A stretch of DNA of 64,000 nt from Methylomonas lenta (GTDB lineage: Bacteria > Pseudomonadota > Gammaproteobacteria > Methylococcales > Methylomonadaceae). The stretch's first letter is position 1, and the number at the start of each line of letters is the position of its first letter. The notes beneath the pieces were generated by a model. It was not told the DNA's origin. It ran no database searches and saw only the letters and a list, made by a program, of their open reading frames with translations. This document shows positions 53,172 to 62,260 of this stretch, piece by piece. A program made the position numbers and the translations under genes. The stretch covers positions 1-64,000 of the forward strand of contig NZ_LUUI01000095.1 of NCBI RefSeq assembly GCF_001644015.1. Direction: 5' to 3'.

Positions 53172-53528
53172 TCAGATAGCGGGATCACTACTACCCCTGC
53201 TAAAGCTAATCCCACAGGACTGGCAGTTGTAGTTATCCAGTACTCGTTGATCGACGACTTCACCCAACTTGGCACCGGTAATGCCACCCGTAGCCGCACC
53301 GATCAAGCCGCCGAAAATAGCCCCAGCAAGACCGCCTAAGGCGCTGCCAGCCGGACCCGCTACCAAGCCAACGGTGACACCAAACTCGGCGCCTGAGGCG
53401 GCGCCTGTCATAGCTCCAGCGATGCCGCTGGCAGCACCACCGACCGTACCGACCACAGCACCGATTTTTTTACCTTGATCTAACGTAATGACCTGATCGG
53501 ATTTACAAAGCGGACATTGAATACTCAT
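53172..53528 (-). CDS. Glycine-rich protein with zinc-ribbon ends
   Basis: A 118-residue protein from an ATG with a strong GGAGG site nine bases upstream. CPLC near the N-terminus and CQSCG near the C-terminus suggest a zinc ribbon formed by the two ends. Between them is a long Gly/Ala stretch with GxxxG periodicity (VVGTVGGAASGIAGAMTGAA ... GGLAGAIFGGLIGAATGG), which resembles the glycine-zipper membrane segment of pore- or membrane-associated proteins. Role unknown. Confidence 0.65.
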   Translation of the reverse strand: MSIQCPLCKSDQVITLDQGKKIGAVVGTVGGAASGIAGAMTGAASGAEFGVTVGLVAGPAGSALGGLAGAIFGGLIGAATGGITGAKLGEVVDQRVLDNYNCQSCGISFSRGSSDPAI

Positions 53529-53737
53529 AAAGAAACCTCCAGAAGAAAAACCACACGCAGCCGACCACCTCATCCAGTGGATGCTAGATATGGGAGCTGC
53601 AGTGGCCGAACGATAAGAAAGCTGATTGCTTAAATAATCAGCGTTTTGATTTGAAACGTTTGAGCGCTAATGAAGCGCGGGTAACAGAAAAGTACCCGAA
53701 AGTAGTTCTCATAGAGAATATATGTGACTGAGGTTTT

Positions 53738-55786
53738 TTAAGAACGGGATGAAGCCGGAGGATTGATTGCTTCGGATAACAAACCGAACAGTTTAGAGTC
53801 ATCTCTAAGTTTAATGATGTTTGGTGAGTTAAAGTTTCCTATGGTACAGAACTCTGCAATTTCGCGGAAAGTGATGCCGCTGAAAATATCCTTCGCTGTG
53901 TATTGGTGTAACGTAATGATATTTTTGTTAATCGGGTATCTAGCACCTCTAACACTCATGAGCTGAAGAATGATATGCCTTATCCTTGACTCTGGGGATT
54001 CTGATGAGTTGTCTTGATTTTCATATAATGCGTAAATATCAGCAACCAGAGACTCTAGTTTTTTGAATGGGTTATATATGTAAGGCTCGACCCCTTCAAA
54101 TCTACAATAACTAGCAACATTGAATCGCCTGATTTCAGTAGAAATCATTGCTAAATAAATTCTTTTTGATAGGTACTTTGGGTATTTTGTTTCTTTTTCA
54201 TATTTGTTTGTTTTTTTCTGACTGCTCTGGTTTTGGTTGTTTTCTATTTTTTTTGCATCCTCGCAATCGATAAGACAAACATCACGCTCCCGATCAGCAT
54301 TGATGATCATGTTTATTTCGCTATTTAGGTGTGGATAACTGATTCTATCGTTAGTCAATAATTTGAGTATTATTAAAAGCTTGGCAGCGTTAACTTGAGT
54401 TTCACCCGCTGTAATTTTTGAGCACTTTTGAAGTGTTAATTTTAGTAGGTTTATTGCCTCAGTTAAGTCATTTCCCCCAAGCTTACTCAGGCCAAGGTAG
54501 TAAAAATACTCATGCTCATACGCTGAATAAAATTTATGATGCCTAATGTTAAAAAATATTTCATTAATTTCGTCTTCATTTAACCTGTCTTCGGGCGTTG
54601 AGAAAATATCATCAAGTTCTGACAATAGACTGATAATGTCTTCATGATCATGGTCAGTTGCCTCCATTTCGATAGGTAATCTACAGCGAAACATGCCTAT
54701 GTCACATTTTTCTGTTTCAATCTTCTCTAAGAGATTGAAATTTATATGGGTAGTGGTTCTCAAAAAAGCGTCGAATACGGAATAAATGTAAGTTCTGTGT
54801 TCATCTCTACATTTTTTAATGTCTTTATACTCTGAATAGGTTGAGTTAGGTGTGTTTGACTCAATCCCGAATGGGTTTGCTTGTTTGGATTTAGTCAATA
54901 AAAATTCGTACTGATAAAGTTCAAGATGGCTAGCCAGAAAATCATCAAACATTAAGATGGGATCAAAGTCCACTGTGGCGAGCATATCGAACGTCGATAG
55001 GCATTTTTTGAAGTATTCGACCAATTCTAGTGCAGTAGACTCATCCCCAAAGTAAGAAATTAGTTTTTCATATACGTTTCCTGAGATTATGGTTGCGTGA
55101 AAGAGATAATTGATTTCATCTAGGTTAATTTCACACTGTTTGATGCTTCGAAGTTCATTTAGGATTGTTTGTTTTGTTTTGTAGCTCGGAATAACGGTTT
55201 TATCGAATCCATGAAAATATTGAAATAAAGCCGAAAGTTTGTTCGTTTCTAATAGGCTGTTTTTTTTAACCATTTTTTCAATTTCTTTTAGAGCTTTTCT
55301 AAGTCTCTCAGTAGGACGTAAAATTTTATTGGACTCAGGATAGGGTAACATGAAATTGGTATTTTTCAGGCAGCTAGGGATATTAAACTCTCTACTGAAA
55401 ATACTGATGAGACAGGCGATATGAGGTATGTAATAGTAAACGAGAAGCGCCCACATTCCCCGTTTATTACTCGCTATTGTATAGTAGTTGTGGCAGATTA
55501 AAAACCTAACTTGGCTTTCGGATATTTTGATCCAATATTCTATAAACTCCTCTTTTTCCTTGTCATTTTCTGCAAACAACTTAAGTACTTCTTTGAAATA
55601 AAAATTAGTGAAATATCCCCCCTGTTCAATAAAATCTCTAAGTTCTTTGATTCTTATTTTAGTAGTTTTTTCCATTTCCTCCGAATATGGCAATCCTAAA
55701 TAGCAAGCTACTTCCAAGAAGCAATCTAGATAACTGGGTATTCGGATCATTGCTGCTGATGAGTTCGATTTTTGTTGCTTACTCAT
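53738..55786 (-). CDS. Unrecognised AT-rich helical protein (682 residues)
   Basis: A large protein, mostly alpha-helical, with no domain I can name. It has no Walker motif, nuclease signature or membrane segment I can see; a TPR-like stretch is possible around YEHEYFYYLGLSKLGGNDLT and AINLLKLTLQKC. Composition is far more AT-rich than the neighbouring plasmid-type genes, a sign of separate acquisition. The ATG at 55786 was chosen; an in-frame TTG at 55843 extends it by 19 residues. It lies alone in the leftward direction between the plasmid-type block and the integrase, a usual cargo position. Defence function is possible but not supported by any motif. Confidence 0.6.
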   Translation of the reverse strand: MSKQQKSNSSAAMIRIPSYLDCFLEVACYLGLPYSEEMEKTTKIRIKELRDFIEQGGYFTNFYFKEVLKLFAENDKEKEEFIEYWIKISESQVRFLICHNYYTIASNKRGMWALLVYYYIPHIACLISIFSREFNIPSCLKNTNFMLPYPESNKILRPTERLRKALKEIEKMVKKNSLLETNKLSALFQYFHGFDKTVIPSYKTKQTILNELRSIKQCEINLDEINYLFHATIISGNVYEKLISYFGDESTALELVEYFKKCLSTFDMLATVDFDPILMFDDFLASHLELYQYEFLLTKSKQANPFGIESNTPNSTYSEYKDIKKCRDEHRTYIYSVFDAFLRTTTHINFNLLEKIETEKCDIGMFRCRLPIEMEATDHDHEDIISLLSELDDIFSTPEDRLNEDEINEIFFNIRHHKFYSAYEHEYFYYLGLSKLGGNDLTEAINLLKLTLQKCSKITAGETQVNAAKLLIILKLLTNDRISYPHLNSEINMIINADRERDVCLIDCEDAKKIENNQNQSSQKKTNKYEKETKYPKYLSKRIYLAMISTEIRRFNVASYCRFEGVEPYIYNPFKKLESLVADIYALYENQDNSSESPESRIRHIILQLMSVRGARYPINKNIITLHQYTAKDIFSGITFREIAEFCTIGNFNSPNIIKLRDDSKLFGLLSEAINPPASSRS

Positions 55787-55962
55787 TTTAAATGATGTCA
55801 ACCAATAAAAAACTTTAATTTTAAGTTTTTTGACCGTTTCCAACCCGTACGGAAGAGAGTCTGTATATCAAAAAAATCATTGAGTATAAAGTCAGTTCCG
55901 ATCGAAGCGCATAGAGACAGATCAGTGCGACGGCAAATTAATAATTTATTCGGAGAAATGAC

Positions 55963-56295
55963 ATGATTCTACCCCGTTTTATAAGGCAACGTGATGCACC
56001 TGCTTATCTGGGTCTGAGCACACCAGTTTTCAATACATTAGTTCGACCATTCGTGCCTGAGTTTAAAGCAGGTAGATCGGTCTTGTTTGATAGGCTTGAC
56101 TTGGATGAATGGGCTGATATATTCAAAGCCGCGAACGGGCAGCCGGAAAAGCCACAGGAGAAATCAACATGGCAAAATCAACCCCCGGCCTTAGAAAGAA
56201 AGGTAACATCTGGCACATCGACAAAACCGTCGCAGGCGTCAAGCTTCGCGAAAGCAGTGGCGAAACGGAGCTCGAAGCCGCAGAACGATACTTAG
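55963..56295 (+). CDS. HTH protein, excisionase-like
   Basis: A 110-residue protein. Its first 65 residues form a MerR/AlpA-type helix-turn-helix (RQRDAPAYLGLSTPVFNTLV, then GRSVLFDRLDLDEWADIF), the fold of element excisionases and their regulators. The remainder is a Lys/Gln/Ser-rich tail that overlaps the start of the integrase gene in another frame by 127 bases. It probably controls integrase direction or expression. Confidence 0.7.
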   Translation: MILPRFIRQRDAPAYLGLSTPVFNTLVRPFVPEFKAGRSVLFDRLDLDEWADIFKAANGQPEKPQEKSTWQNQPPALERKVTSGTSTKPSQASSFAKAVAKRSSKPQNDT

Positions 56296-57224
56296 CAAAG
56301 CGGATACAAGAGATCCGGAGTGAAGTGGTTTATGGTGAACGTCGAGAAAGAACATTTGATGAGGCTGCTGGTCGCTTCATTGAGGAAAATGGGCATAAAC
56401 GATCTTTGGATCGCGATATAGATACGCTGAAGGCAGTGATGCCGTATATCGGTCAAATCGCGTTGCAGAAAATTCATTCGGCTTCTCTGGATCAGTATAT
56501 TCGAGATAGAAAGGCCGCTAAAATTTCTGCGGGAACACTGAACCGGGACATGGCCATCATTCGTAGAGTTTTAAAGCTCTGTGTGGTTATGTGGCGTGAT
56601 GAACAAGGCAGGCCTTGGTTGGATAGTGCGCCGCTTCTGCCAACCGTGCAAGGGGAAAAGCGAAAGGCTCACCCCCTAACGGTTGTTGAGCAGGAAAGAC
56701 TGATCGTTGGAATGCCAGGCTATTTGGCGGACATGGCTCTATTTGCACTACATACCGGCCTGAGAGATCAGGAAATATGTGGTTTGAAATGGGAGCACGA
56801 AGCCAAGATTTCAGGTACTCAAGAGTCAGTGTTTATTGTCACGGAAGAGCGTGCAAAGAATGGCCATGAACGCATCGTGCCGCTGAATGCTGTTGCACGA
56901 TCGATTGTGGATCGTTATCGGGATCAATCAGCGTTTGTATTTCATCTGAAAGGTAACCGATTAGAGAGGATGAACAACAGGGCTTGGCGAAAAGCGCGCA
57001 AAGCAGCCAATCTGGCTGATGTTCGTGTGCATGATTTAAGGCACACGTTCGGTATGCGTTTACGCGCAGGGGGTGTGAGCTTTGAAGATCGCCAGGACTT
57101 GTTGGGGCACCATGCGGGGCATATCACCACGCAATACAGCAAAGCGGAAATCGCTCGACTGATTGAGTGTGTTGAATTGCTTTGTGGCGATAGGCACGGA
57201 ACAGAGCTTACACTGATCCGGTAA
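56169..57224 (+). CDS. int: Tyrosine integrase of the tRNA-Lys island
   Basis: A 351-residue integrase. The N-terminal half has a core-binding domain (ISAGTLNRDMAIIRRVLKLC). The catalytic set is complete: Arg in TGLRDQE (about 199), Lys in EERAKNG, HDLRH (about 288-292), GHH (about 313-314) and the Tyr nucleophile in TTQYSKAE. It recombines the island with the 3' half of tRNA-Lys, which lies 94 bp downstream of its stop. The start ATG has an AGGAG site upstream, inside the HTH gene's tail. Confidence 0.95.
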   Translation: MAKSTPGLRKKGNIWHIDKTVAGVKLRESSGETELEAAERYLAKRIQEIRSEVVYGERRERTFDEAAGRFIEENGHKRSLDRDIDTLKAVMPYIGQIALQKIHSASLDQYIRDRKAAKISAGTLNRDMAIIRRVLKLCVVMWRDEQGRPWLDSAPLLPTVQGEKRKAHPLTVVEQERLIVGMPGYLADMALFALHTGLRDQEICGLKWEHEAKISGTQESVFIVTEERAKNGHERIVPLNAVARSIVDRYRDQSAFVFHLKGNRLERMNNRAWRKARKAANLADVRVHDLRHTFGMRLRAGGVSFEDRQDLLGHHAGHITTQYSKAEIARLIECVELLCGDRHGTELTLIR

Positions 57225-57263
57225 GTCAAATCGTCAAAAAATCGGAAATGAAAAATGACAGGC

Positions 57264-57299
57264 ATAAAAAAACCAGCTGCCCGCTAAAGCTAACTGGTT
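57264..57299 (-). terminator. Terminator of the tRNA-Lys transcript
   Basis: On the reverse strand the arms aaccag and ctggtt (plus a/gct pairs) are followed by seven T. It lies just inside the island end, so the tRNA's present terminator was brought in by the element. Confidence 0.7.
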
Positions 57300-57314
57300 G
57301 ATTTATAAAGCGTT

Positions 57315-57365
57315 TGATGGTGGGTCGTGTGCGATTCGAACGCACGACCATCGCATTAAAAGTGC
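57315..57365 (+). repeat. Island right attachment site (attR) in tRNA-Lys
   Basis: A 51-bp perfect match to 27061-27111. It covers the tRNA from the anticodon arm to CCA plus three bases. Integration therefore restores an intact tRNA. Confidence 0.9.
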
Positions 57366-57393
57366 GGTGCTCTACCGGCTGAGCTAACGACCC
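57318..57393 (-). tRNA. tRNA-Lys (anticodon TTT)
   Basis: A 76-nt tRNA with encoded CCA on the reverse strand. Acceptor gggtcgt/acgaccc, D stem gctc/gagc, anticodon loop ctttttaa-type reading cttttaa (anticodon ttt), T arm with gttcgaat. The top pair of the anticodon stem is a C-A mismatch. It is the integration target of the island. Confidence 0.97.
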
Positions 57394-57520
57394 CTCAGTT
57401 GAATTAGCATTATATATGATTTTTTCAAAAAGGCAACAATATATTATGGTGCCGTTAGAAAATAAGGACTTATTTTGGTTTTAAAGTTATAAATTATCGG
57501 TGTTTGAGGGTTCAATTAGC

Positions 57521-57787
57521 CTATTTTGGCTTATAACCTTCGGGCATTTCGAAGCCACCTGCAAATAGGAATTTTTCGCGCTCAGTTTCTAAGATTTTTT
57601 TTGCAGCGGGATCAAAGCTGGCTAGGCGTTGTTCGTTGATAATCATGGTTTGCATGGCCAACCAGTCTTTCCACGCTTGTTTGGATACATGATCAAAAAT
57701 TCGTTGTCCATTTACACCTGGAAACGGTGGTGTTTCCAGGCCTTCAGCTTCCACTCCTAGTTTTACGCATTTAACCATTCTAGTCAT
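57521..57787 (-). CDS. yggX: Fe(2+)-trafficking / oxidative damage protection protein
   Basis: An 88-residue YggX protein. Visible family features: MVKCVKLGVEAEGLETPPFP at the start with the conserved Cys, GQRIFDHVSKQAWKDWL, MIINEQRL, and FLFAGGFEMPEGYKP at the end. It protects iron-sulfur proteins such as MutY from oxidative damage. It starts one base after the mutY stop, and this gene order is conserved in gammaproteobacteria. Confidence 0.95.
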   Translation of the reverse strand: MTRMVKCVKLGVEAEGLETPPFPGVNGQRIFDHVSKQAWKDWLAMQTMIINEQRLASFDPAAKKILETEREKFLFAGGFEMPEGYKPK

Positions 57788-57788
57788 A

Positions 57789-58838
57789 TTAATCCTCTGT
57801 GTGATGTTGTTGCAGCAGATGTTTGATGGGTGCCGGCAACCCTAATAATTTTATTTCGCTAGTTTTATACCAGACTGCACGATCCGCTTCCATCACATAG
57901 TTTATAGGGTTTTGCGTGGTGGCTATTAGTGGTGTGTAATCCAGATGAAAATGTGAAAAGCTGTGACGCTGGGAAGGAAATGTATTTATCTGGTTCAGCA
58001 AGTAGCCATGTTGCAGGCACCAATCTTTTAGCTGCTGCTGGTCGGTAAATTCTGGCAGACTCCATAATCCGCCCCAGATACCTGATGGAGGGCGTCTTTC
58101 TAGCAGAATTCGTTGTTGATCATCCTGCAGCAGTAGTAAATATAGTTGTTTAACCGGCAAGGCTTTGCGCTCTTTTGGCGTCGGTAATTGGTTTATCAAG
58201 CCAAGTTCTCTGGCTTGACAGTTGCTGGCTATGGGACAGCTTTCGCACTTTGGTTTGCTGCGGGTACACAAGGTGGCACCCAAATCCATTATGGCTTGGG
58301 TATAGTCGCCGTTGCGCTTTTGCGGTGTGTATTGTGTGCTGATTGTCCAAAGCTGGGAGGCTGTTTTGCTCTCACCCGGCCAGCCGTGAATAGCATGGAA
58401 GCGTGCGAATACCCGCTTTACATTGCCGTCCAGTATTGGTTGGCTTTGGCCGCATGCAATGCTGAGAATGGCGCCTGCTGTAGAGCGGCCTATGCCTGGC
58501 AGGTCGGTGAGTTCGGTTAGCGTTTGTGGGAATTCGCCGCCATGATCAGTAATGATATGTGCCGTCTTATACAGGTTTCGGGCGCGGGCGTAATAACCCA
58601 GGCCAGCCCAATGCTGTAAAACCTCATCAAGATCTGCTGCAGCCAGTGCTTGTACGGTAGGAAAACGAGTGATGAAACGATTGAAGTAAGCGATAACGCT
58701 GGTCACTTGTGTTTGTTGTAACATCACTTCAGACAGCCAGACTCTATAAGGAGTGATATCCTGCTGCCAGGGTAAATCTTTGCGGCCGTGTTCGTCGAAC
58801 CAGGTTAAAAGTTGTTGTTGGAGTTGTTCTGGGGACAA
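57789..58838 (-). CDS. mutY: A/G-specific adenine DNA glycosylase
   Basis: A 349-residue repair enzyme that removes adenine mispaired with 8-oxoguanine. It has the helix-hairpin-helix with catalytic region LTDLPGIGRSTAGAILSIA and ILDGNVKRVFAR (catalytic Asp), the four-cysteine iron-sulfur loop CTRSKPKCESCPIASNC, and a C-terminal NUDIX-like 8-oxoG-recognition domain with WGGLWSLPEF. The length is normal (E. coli 350). It is first in the mutY-yggX operon. Confidence 0.97.
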   Translation of the reverse strand: MSPEQLQQQLLTWFDEHGRKDLPWQQDITPYRVWLSEVMLQQTQVTSVIAYFNRFITRFPTVQALAAADLDEVLQHWAGLGYYARARNLYKTAHIITDHGGEFPQTLTELTDLPGIGRSTAGAILSIACGQSQPILDGNVKRVFARFHAIHGWPGESKTASQLWTISTQYTPQKRNGDYTQAIMDLGATLCTRSKPKCESCPIASNCQARELGLINQLPTPKERKALPVKQLYLLLLQDDQQRILLERRPPSGIWGGLWSLPEFTDQQQLKDWCLQHGYLLNQINTFPSQRHSFSHFHLDYTPLIATTQNPINYVMEADRAVWYKTSEIKLLGLPAPIKHLLQQHHTED

Positions 58839-59009
58839 GGGAATCAGGCGATTGATGAAATGTTTTTAAGGGAAGGGCGTACTTGGAACTTTTCTCTATC
58901 AACGGCACATCCTCTGCCAATGAGGATGTAGGGGAGAAAAACCTCGGATTACGCGGTCTATTATGACTGTCCGTTTATTTGAATGTATTGTCTGACGCAG
59001 CCTGAAACA

Positions 59010-59873
59010 TCACTCAATATTCTGGATCTGCTCACGCATTTGTTCGATGAGTACTTTCAGGTCTATCGATATTTGGGTCATTTCACGGTCCGCTGATTTT
59101 GAACCAAGGGTATTGGCTTCGCGGTTCATTTCCTGCATTAAAAAATCCAGGCGGCGACCAATAGGTTCAGGTTGATTAAGGGCGCGCAATACTTCTGCAA
59201 TGTGAGTCTGCAAGCGATCAAGTTCCTCTGTCACATCGAGTTTCTGCGCGATCAAAACCAGCTCTTGTTCCAGGCGATCAAAATTAGGTTCGGCAACTAA
59301 TTCGTTGACTCGGGAAATCAGTTTGGTTCGCAGATTGTTTAATACTTCCGGCATACGACTATTCGCCAATTGCACCAGTTGTGCGATTTTTTCACAGCGA
59401 TCCATTAGGAGTGATGCCAATTGTGCGCCTTCGCGTGCACGGGTATCCAGCATCTTATTCAGGGTGTCGTTTAATAAGTGAGTGATTTTTTTTTGTAATT
59501 GCTCTTTATCGGTTTCCGCTTCTTGTTGTACGCCGGGAAACATCAGTACATCCAAGGCAGAAAATCCTTGCGGGTTGTTCATGCGTTTTTCTATTTCTGC
59601 GGTTGCTGTCAGCAGTTTTTCTAGCGTTTCAGTATGGATAGTCAGGCTTTGACTGCCGGGCTGTTTCTTGTAACTCAAAGTGCACTCAATTTTGCCTCGT
59701 TTGAGTTTGCCGGCAATTAAGTGTCGCACATCCGATTCAACAAAGCGTAGGCGTTCGGGTAGTTTGACGCTGACATCACTGTAACGATGATTGACCGACC
59801 GCAGTTCGCAGAGAATAGTCAGGTTGTCGAGGTTAATTTCGCCATCGGCAAACGCAGTCATGCTTCTTATCAT
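59010..59873 (-). CDS. yicC: YicC family endoribonuclease
   Basis: A 287-residue YicC protein. It starts MIRSMTAFADGEI, then LRSVNHRYSDVSVKLPERLR, and ends EPIGRRLDFLMQEMNREANT followed by the SKSADREMTQISIDLKVLIEQMREQIQNIE region typical of the family. Known members are hexameric RNases that help degrade small RNAs. It is divergent from the kinase gene across a 43-bp gap. Confidence 0.95.
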   Translation of the reverse strand: MIRSMTAFADGEINLDNLTILCELRSVNHRYSDVSVKLPERLRFVESDVRHLIAGKLKRGKIECTLSYKKQPGSQSLTIHTETLEKLLTATAEIEKRMNNPQGFSALDVLMFPGVQQEAETDKEQLQKKITHLLNDTLNKMLDTRAREGAQLASLLMDRCEKIAQLVQLANSRMPEVLNNLRTKLISRVNELVAEPNFDRLEQELVLIAQKLDVTEELDRLQTHIAEVLRALNQPEPIGRRLDFLMQEMNREANTLGSKSADREMTQISIDLKVLIEQMREQIQNIE

Positions 59874-59916
59874 TTTTCACCTATAATCGGACGACAGCCC
59901 GCGAATCGCAAATAAA

Positions 59917-60816
59917 ATGGCCGAATATTACGACCCGGAAACTTACCCGCAGCAATGGAACTACTTGCAGTCGGGTACTATTATAGATCACTACATGATC
60001 GAACGGGAGCTTGCGCACGGCGGTTTTAGTTCGGTCTATCTGGCCAGGCAATTGGAAGATCAGGTTCAGGTCGCGATTAAAGAATACCTGCCGAGAAAGT
60101 TAGCACATCGCACCTGGAATAATATTGTCGTTTCCAATGGTGAGGAAAGCCGCGCCATGTTCATGCGAGGACGAGCCTTGTTTTTTGAGGAAGCCAAAGT
60201 TCTAGCGACTTTAAAGCACCCCAATATTGTCGAGGTGATCAGTTTTTTTCAGGCGAATGAGACAGTGTACATGGTGATGACTTATGATTACGGCATCACT
60301 TTGGATAGGATGCTGCACAAAAAAATATTGCCTATCACTGAGTCTTTTTTGCTGAGCGTATTTAGTTTGTTGTTAAACGGGATCGCGGTAATCCATCAAC
60401 ATCAATGGGTGCATTTGGATATAAAGCCCGCTAATATTTTGATTCGTGCAGATAATGACCCTTTGCTGTTAGATTTTGGCGCCATCCGCAAATTTCCCGA
60501 TCGATCTAGTCGTCAAGGTACCAAAGTACTGACCAACGGTTTTTCTCCGATCGAACAATACGATACCCATGGCCAACTTGGGCCCTGGTCCGATATTTAC
60601 GCCGTGGGAGCCAGCATGCGTGCCTGTCTGGACTTAAAAGTGCCGCCTAACTCAACCGATCGTGTCAAGCAAAACAACCTGCCGCTAGCGGTGAAAGCTT
60701 ACAAGCGTAAATTCCCCGAATATCTGCTAAAAGCTATCGACTGGGCGATGGAAATCTTTCCGGAAGATCGACCTCAGAGCGTAGCCGAGCTGGCACAAGC
60801 GCTAAAAAATCCTTAA
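59917..60816 (+). CDS. Small serine/threonine protein kinase
   Basis: A 299-residue Hanks-type kinase without membrane segment or sensor domain. Features: glycine-rich loop [12 protein letters not shown], the catalytic Lys in VAIKEYLPR, catalytic loop [15 protein letters not shown] for the DFG motif, and [23 protein letters not shown] for the APE and subdomain IX region. The Lys-Pro-Ala-Asn set is intact, so it should be active. The substrate is unknown. It sits between yicC and rph. Confidence 0.92.
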   Translation: MAEYYDPETYPQQWNYLQSGTIIDHYMIERELAHGGFSSVYLARQLEDQVQVAIKEYLPRKLAHRTWNNIVVSNGEESRAMFMRGRALFFEEAKVLATLKHPNIVEVISFFQANETVYMVMTYDYGITLDRMLHKKILPITESFLLSVFSLLLNGIAVIHQHQWVHLDIKPANILIRADNDPLLLDFGAIRKFPDRSSRQGTKVLTNGFSPIEQYDTHGQLGPWSDIYAVGASMRACLDLKVPPNSTDRVKQNNLPLAVKAYKRKFPEYLLKAIDWAMEIFPEDRPQSVAELAQALKNP

Positions 60817-60911
60817 CAAGCCACTGCTTAATAGCATTACATCAGTCTGAGTTAGTTCAAAATTCGCTGGGTAAAGCCAGTATAATGCGTCAATTTTTCT
60901 ACGAGATCATC

Positions 60912-61655
60912 ATGAGACCAAGCGGACGCAATCCGAATCAGCTGCGCGATATTCGTTTTACCTGTCATTACACCAAACATGCTGAAGGTTCTGTGTTGGT
61001 GGAGTTCGGCGACACCCGTGTACTTTGCACTGCCAGTGTCGAGAACAAAGTGCCACGTTTTTTGAAAGGCAAGGGTGAGGGCTGGGTTACGGCTGAATAC
61101 GGTATGCTGCCGCGTTCTACTCATAGTCGGATGGACAGAGAAGCTGGGCGTGGTAAGCAAGGTGGGCGCACCCTGGAGATTCAGCGTTTGATTGGACGCT
61201 CGCTGCGTGCTGCGCTGGATATGAAAGCGTTGGGTGAGCATACCATTACACTTGATTGCGATGTGATTCAGGCGGATGGTGGCACTCGTACGGCATCAAT
61301 TACAGGTGGTTTTGTGGCATTGTCGATTGCGATCGAGCATTTGCTAAAAACCAAACGTATCAAAAAAAATCCGCTACATGGCCAAATTGCATCCGTTTCT
61401 GTAGGTATTTTTGGTGGCGTTCCTGTGCTAGATCTGGATTACGCAGAAGATAGTCAAGCTGAAACCGATATGAATGTGGTAATGAATGAAGCTGGACATT
61501 TTGTCGAAGTGCAAGGTACTGCCGAAGGGCATGCTTTTAGAAAAGACGAGCTAAACGCTATGCTGGAATTGGCAGAATATGGCATTAAGCAGTTATTGGA
61601 AAAGCAGCAACAAGCCCTGCAAGAGGCAAATAGTTTTGATCAAAGCAAAAGCTGA
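60912..61655 (+). CDS. rph: Ribonuclease PH
   Basis: A 247-residue enzyme from the ATG at 60912 ([14 protein letters not shown], the standard start; an ATG 27 bases earlier is less likely). It trims tRNA 3' ends using phosphate. Typical motifs are [70 protein letters not shown] and [18 protein letters not shown]. The length matches the family (238 in E. coli). Confidence 0.97.
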   Translation: MRPSGRNPNQLRDIRFTCHYTKHAEGSVLVEFGDTRVLCTASVENKVPRFLKGKGEGWVTAEYGMLPRSTHSRMDREAGRGKQGGRTLEIQRLIGRSLRAALDMKALGEHTITLDCDVIQADGGTRTASITGGFVALSIAIEHLLKTKRIKKNPLHGQIASVSVGIFGGVPVLDLDYAEDSQAETDMNVVMNEAGHFVEVQGTAEGHAFRKDELNAMLELAEYGIKQLLEKQQQALQEANSFDQSKS

Positions 61656-61672
61656 ATTTGTAGGTTAATTTT

Positions 61673-62260
61673 ATGACAAACATTGTTTTAGCCAGTGGCA
61701 ATATCGGCAAAATCCGAGAGATTCAAGCCATATTACAAAACGATAAGATCCTGCCGCAATCGCAATTCAACGTGGTAGAGCCGGAAGAAACCGGCTCTAC
61801 CTTTGTCGAGAATGCCATTATCAAAGCCAGAAATGCGGCAAAATATTGCAATTTACCGGCAATTGCTGACGACTCTGGATTGGTGGTCGATGCTTTGGGA
61901 GGCGCACCGGGGGTGTTTTCTGCCCGCTATGCTGGTACTGGCGCCTCCGATCAGGCCAATTTGGATAAATTGCTGATTGATATGCAAGGCATACCTATGG
62001 AGCAGCGTAGTGCGCGCTTTATTTGCCTGATGGTTTACCTGCGCCACGCCAATGATCCGACGCCTATCATCGCTCAAGGTGTCTGGGAAGGTCGTATCCT
62101 GATGCAAGCAATGGGGAGCAACGGTTTTGGGTACGACCCGGTATTCTGGCTATCTGATTATCAATGCTCTTCCGCACAATTGGCGCCCGAGGTTAAAAAC
62201 AGCTTAAGTCATCGTGGTCAAGCCTTGCGCATACTCAGTCAACAACTCGCTGGTCGTTGA
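61673..62260 (+). CDS. rdgB: XTP/dITP diphosphatase (RdgB/HAM1)
   Basis: A 195-residue pyrophosphatase that removes non-canonical purine nucleotides. Motifs: VLASGNIGKIREIQAI at the start, EETGSTFVENAIIKARNAAK, ADDSGLVVDALGGAPGVFSA, and GSNGFGYDPVFW. It starts 18 bp after the rph stop and overlaps the next gene by four bases, so the three form one operon. Confidence 0.97.
   Translation: MTNIVLASGNIGKIREIQAILQNDKILPQSQFNVVEPEETGSTFVENAIIKARNAAKYCNLPAIADDSGLVVDALGGAPGVFSARYAGTGASDQANLDKLLIDMQGIPMEQRSARFICLMVYLRHANDPTPIIAQGVWEGRILMQAMGSNGFGYDPVFWLSDYQCSSAQLAPEVKNSLSHRGQALRILSQQLAGR

Larger units (their letters stand above)
27061..57365. mobile_element. tRNA-Lys genomic island, about 30.3 kb
   Basis: Bounded by a perfect 51-bp direct repeat, 27061-27111 and 57315-57365; the right copy is the 3' portion of an intact tRNA-Lys gene. 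A tyrosine integrase and an excisionase-like gene lie just inside the right end. Contents include relaxase, coupling-protein-like ATPase, HUH-type replication gene, integron cassettes, type I restriction-modification with VapBC, and plasmid-type genes. No conjugative pilus or mating-pair genes are seen, so it is more like an integrative and mobilisable element than a full ICE. Confidence 0.85.
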
